Program-made: the position numbers and the translations under genes
Part shown: positions 62,522-64,000 of the stretch, in pieces
How positions within the stretch are numbered: the stretch's first letter is position 1
How the letters are laid out: each line of letters starts with the position of its first letter
Assembly (NCBI GenBank): GCA_963705495.1
Contig: CAVPJQ010000003.1
Location: forward strand, 1 to 64,000
Direction of reading: 5' to 3'
Origin: DATBVX01 sp963705495
Lineage (GTDB): Bacteria > Pseudomonadota > Gammaproteobacteria > Steroidobacterales > Steroidobacteraceae
Length of the DNA: 64,000 nt
Notes under the pieces: generated by a model
The model's database searches: none
Told to the model about the DNA's origin: nothing
The model's input: the letters and a program-made list of their open reading frames with translations, nothing else

Positions 62522-63523
62522 ATGTACACGCAGGGCCTCGATTCACTCGGTAAGGATTGCCTGCACCAGGAAGGCAGCGACAGCGCGGCGCTTGAAGCAC
62601 GCTTTCAGGGCAAGGTCGATGTGGATGACAAGATCGAGCCCAAGGACTGGATGCCGGATGCCTACCGGCAAACCCTGATCCGGCAGATCTCCCAGCACGC
62701 CCATTCCGAAATCGTCGGCATGCTTCCCGAGGGCAACTGGATTACGCGTGCCCCGACACTCAAGCGCAAGGCGGTGCTGATCGCGAAGGTCCAGGACGAG
62801 GGTGGCCACGGCATGTATCTCTACAGCGCGGCGGAGACCCTCGGCATTTCTCGCGATCAGATGTTCGAGCAGTTACTGTCGGGCGCGGCCAAGTATTCCA
62901 GCATCTTCAATTACCCGACGCCGACCTGGGCGGATGTCGGGGCGATCGGCTGGCTGGTCGACGGCGCGGCGATCATGAACCAGATCCCGATCTGCCGCTG
63001 CTCGTACGGGCCCTATGCGCGCGCGATGGTGCGCATCTGCAAGGAAGAGAGCTTTCACCAGCGCCAGGGCTTCGAAATCATGATGCTGCTGGCGCGCGGC
63101 ACCGAAGCGCAGCGACGCATGGCGCAGGACGCACTGGATCGCTGGTGGTGGCCCTCGATCATGATGTTTGGCCCGAGCGATGCGCAGTCCAAGCACACCG
63201 CGCAATCGATGCGCTGGAAGATCAAGCGCTTCACCAACGATGAGCTCAGGCAGAAGTTCATCGATATCACGGTGCCGCAGGCGGATTTCCTGGAATTGAA
63301 GATTCCCGATCCTGAGCTCAGGTGGGATGCGTCGGCTCAGCACTATCACTTCGGGCCGATCGACTGGAACGAGTTCAACGCCGTGCTCAAGGGCAACGGG
63401 CAGTGCAACCGTGAGCGATTGCAGGCGCGACGCGATGCCTGGGAAGAGGGGCGTTGGGTGCGCGAAGCGGCACTCGCACATGCCGAAAAGCAGCGTCTGC
63501 GAGAGAAATCGCAGGCCGCATGA
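62522..63523 (+). CDS. paaA: Ring 1,2-phenylacetyl-CoA epoxidase subunit PaaA
   Basis: 333-residue catalytic subunit of the PaaABCE monooxygenase, which epoxidises phenylacetyl-CoA. The diiron residues are in SEIVGMLPEGNWITRAPTL, AKVQDEGGHGMYLY and CKEESFHQRQGFEIMMLL. The length is normal. It starts 18 bases after E2, so phenylacetate breakdown and the 2-oxoacid dehydrogenase may share a transcript. Confidence 0.95.
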   Translation: MYTQGLDSLGKDCLHQEGSDSAALEARFQGKVDVDDKIEPKDWMPDAYRQTLIRQISQHAHSEIVGMLPEGNWITRAPTLKRKAVLIAKVQDEGGHGMYLYSAAETLGISRDQMFEQLLSGAAKYSSIFNYPTPTWADVGAIGWLVDGAAIMNQIPICRCSYGPYARAMVRICKEESFHQRQGFEIMMLLARGTEAQRRMAQDALDRWWWPSIMMFGPSDAQSKHTAQSMRWKIKRFTNDELRQKFIDITVPQADFLELKIPDPELRWDASAQHYHFGPIDWNEFNAVLKGNGQCNRERLQARRDAWEEGRWVREAALAHAEKQRLREKSQAA

Positions 63524-63533
63524 GGACCAAACC

Positions 63534-63827
63534 ATGAGTGACGCAAAGCAGGAATGGCCGCTGTTCGAAGTCTTCATCCGCGCCCGCTCGGGTCTTGAAC
63601 ACAAGCACGTCGGCAGCATTCACGCGGTGGATGCGAGCATGGCGATCGAGCACGCGCGTGACGTGTACACGCGCCGCCAGGAAGGCATCAGCATCTGGGT
63701 GGTTCGCTCCAGCGAGATCGTGGCCTCGGACCCAGGAGAGGCGGATGCGTTGTTCGAGCCGGCCAGGGACAAGGTGTATCGACACCCGACGTTCTACGAG
63801 ATTCCGGATGAGGTGAAGAACCTGTGA
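63534..63827 (+). CDS. paaB: 1,2-phenylacetyl-CoA epoxidase subunit PaaB
   Basis: 97 residues from ATG 63534. The family pattern is clear: WPLFEVFIRARSGLEHKHVGS, HARDVYTRRQEGISIWVVRS and HPTFYEIPDEV. It is a structural subunit of the PaaABCE complex. Its stop overlaps the GTG of the next gene (GTGA). Confidence 0.93.
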   Translation: MSDAKQEWPLFEVFIRARSGLEHKHVGSIHAVDASMAIEHARDVYTRRQEGISIWVVRSSEIVASDPGEADALFEPARDKVYRHPTFYEIPDEVKNL

Positions 63828-64000
63828 CTCCGGCAGCGGTCAAGCGCAGCGCGAGCCCGGCAGCGGAGGCGGAGCGATCCCGCTATGTGCTGCGCCTCGC
63901 CGATACCAGCCTGATTCTCGGTCAGCGGCTCGGCGAATGGGTGGGGCACGCGCCCGCGCTAGAAGAGGACTTGGGCCTCGCGAATCTTTCGCTCGACCTG
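63824..64000 (+). CDS. paaC: 1,2-phenylacetyl-CoA epoxidase subunit PaaC (3' truncated by window edge)
   Basis: The first 59 codons from GTG 63824 are visible. YVLRLADTSLILGQRLGEW and the start of the next helix (ALEEDLGLANLSLDL) match the N-terminal helices of PaaC. It follows paaB with a four-base overlap as in other paa operons. The rest lies outside the window. Confidence 0.88.
   Translation, partial: MTPAAVKRSASPAAEAERSRYVLRLADTSLILGQRLGEWVGHAPALEEDLGLANLSLDL

Noticed and set aside
1..64000. CRISPR arrays, rRNA genes and insertion sequences
   Set aside because: No regularly spaced repeats, no rRNA-like blocks and no transposase signature were seen in the frames or the DNA.

Overview
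The window is 64 kb of GC-rich bacterial chromosome with dense genes and short gaps. A TonB-dependent receptor, a RutR-like/TetR, Lrp and LysR regulator set, paaABC, a branched-chain 2-oxoacid dehydrogenase with fused E1, and bacterial NHEJ genes (ku, ligD) point to a Gram-negative, aerobic, soil- or water-type proteobacterium. A gammaproteobacterium near Steroidobacterales/Nevskiales fits, but this is an inference from gene content, not a phylogeny. Neither edge is a natural boundary: preA is cut at the left and paaC at the right.

Layout. 1-8.2 kb is a pyrimidine catabolism and salvage block: preA, two RutR-like TetR paralogues, cdd, nupC, deoA, a TonB receptor and a yeast-type (FCY1-like) cytosine deaminase. 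8.2-10.1 kb holds a MerR-TPR protein and ku, with a fossil of a ligD 3' end just upstream of ku. 10.2-23.5 kb has a BrnT/BrnA pair, a LysR-cytochrome c-NmrA unit, a DUF899/DUF2182 pair facing a regulator and a beta-propeller protein, a membrane GGDEF-EAL protein, full-length ligD, and a frameshifted metallo-beta-lactamase-fold gene. 23.6-36.6 kb carries an alcohol dehydrogenase, an outer-membrane protein, a DUF885 lipoprotein, an ECF sigma/Ser-Thr kinase-TPR pair, a GH18 chitinase, an Nramp-like transporter, a truncated Gfo/Idh/MocA gene, an SDR and a PAS protein.

37.1-41.2 kb is one large membrane-protein gene broken by a dozen or more frameshifts. It ends just before tRNA-Arg(UCG) at 41.20-41.28 kb. 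The 3' 45 bases of that tRNA recur exactly at 49.08-49.12 kb, bounding a 7.8-kb integrated element (41.2-49.1 kb). The element carries a SnoaL-like protein, a TetR/SDR pair with matching 18-bp operators, a Cache-domain protein, a minimal divergent family A DNA polymerase with a palindrome in its divergent promoter, several small proteins, and rquA (rhodoquinone synthesis). No integrase was recognised in it. This element, mainly its polymerase and its rquA cargo, is the most novel part of the window.

49.1-64 kb is again ordinary chromosome: a CDF transporter, a DUF937 protein, a Tat-flavoprotein/TauD dioxygenase/MFS operon, a lipoprotein, a Rieske-flavodoxin fusion, a GNAT gene, an Lrp regulator divergent from a fused E1 plus E2 dehydrogenase pair, then paaA, paaB and the start of paaC.

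Four otherwise intact genes (nupC, deoA, the MBL-fold gene and the Tat flavoprotein) are each broken by what looks like one indel, and the 37-41 kb gene by many. Residual assembly indels are at least as likely as real pseudogenes.
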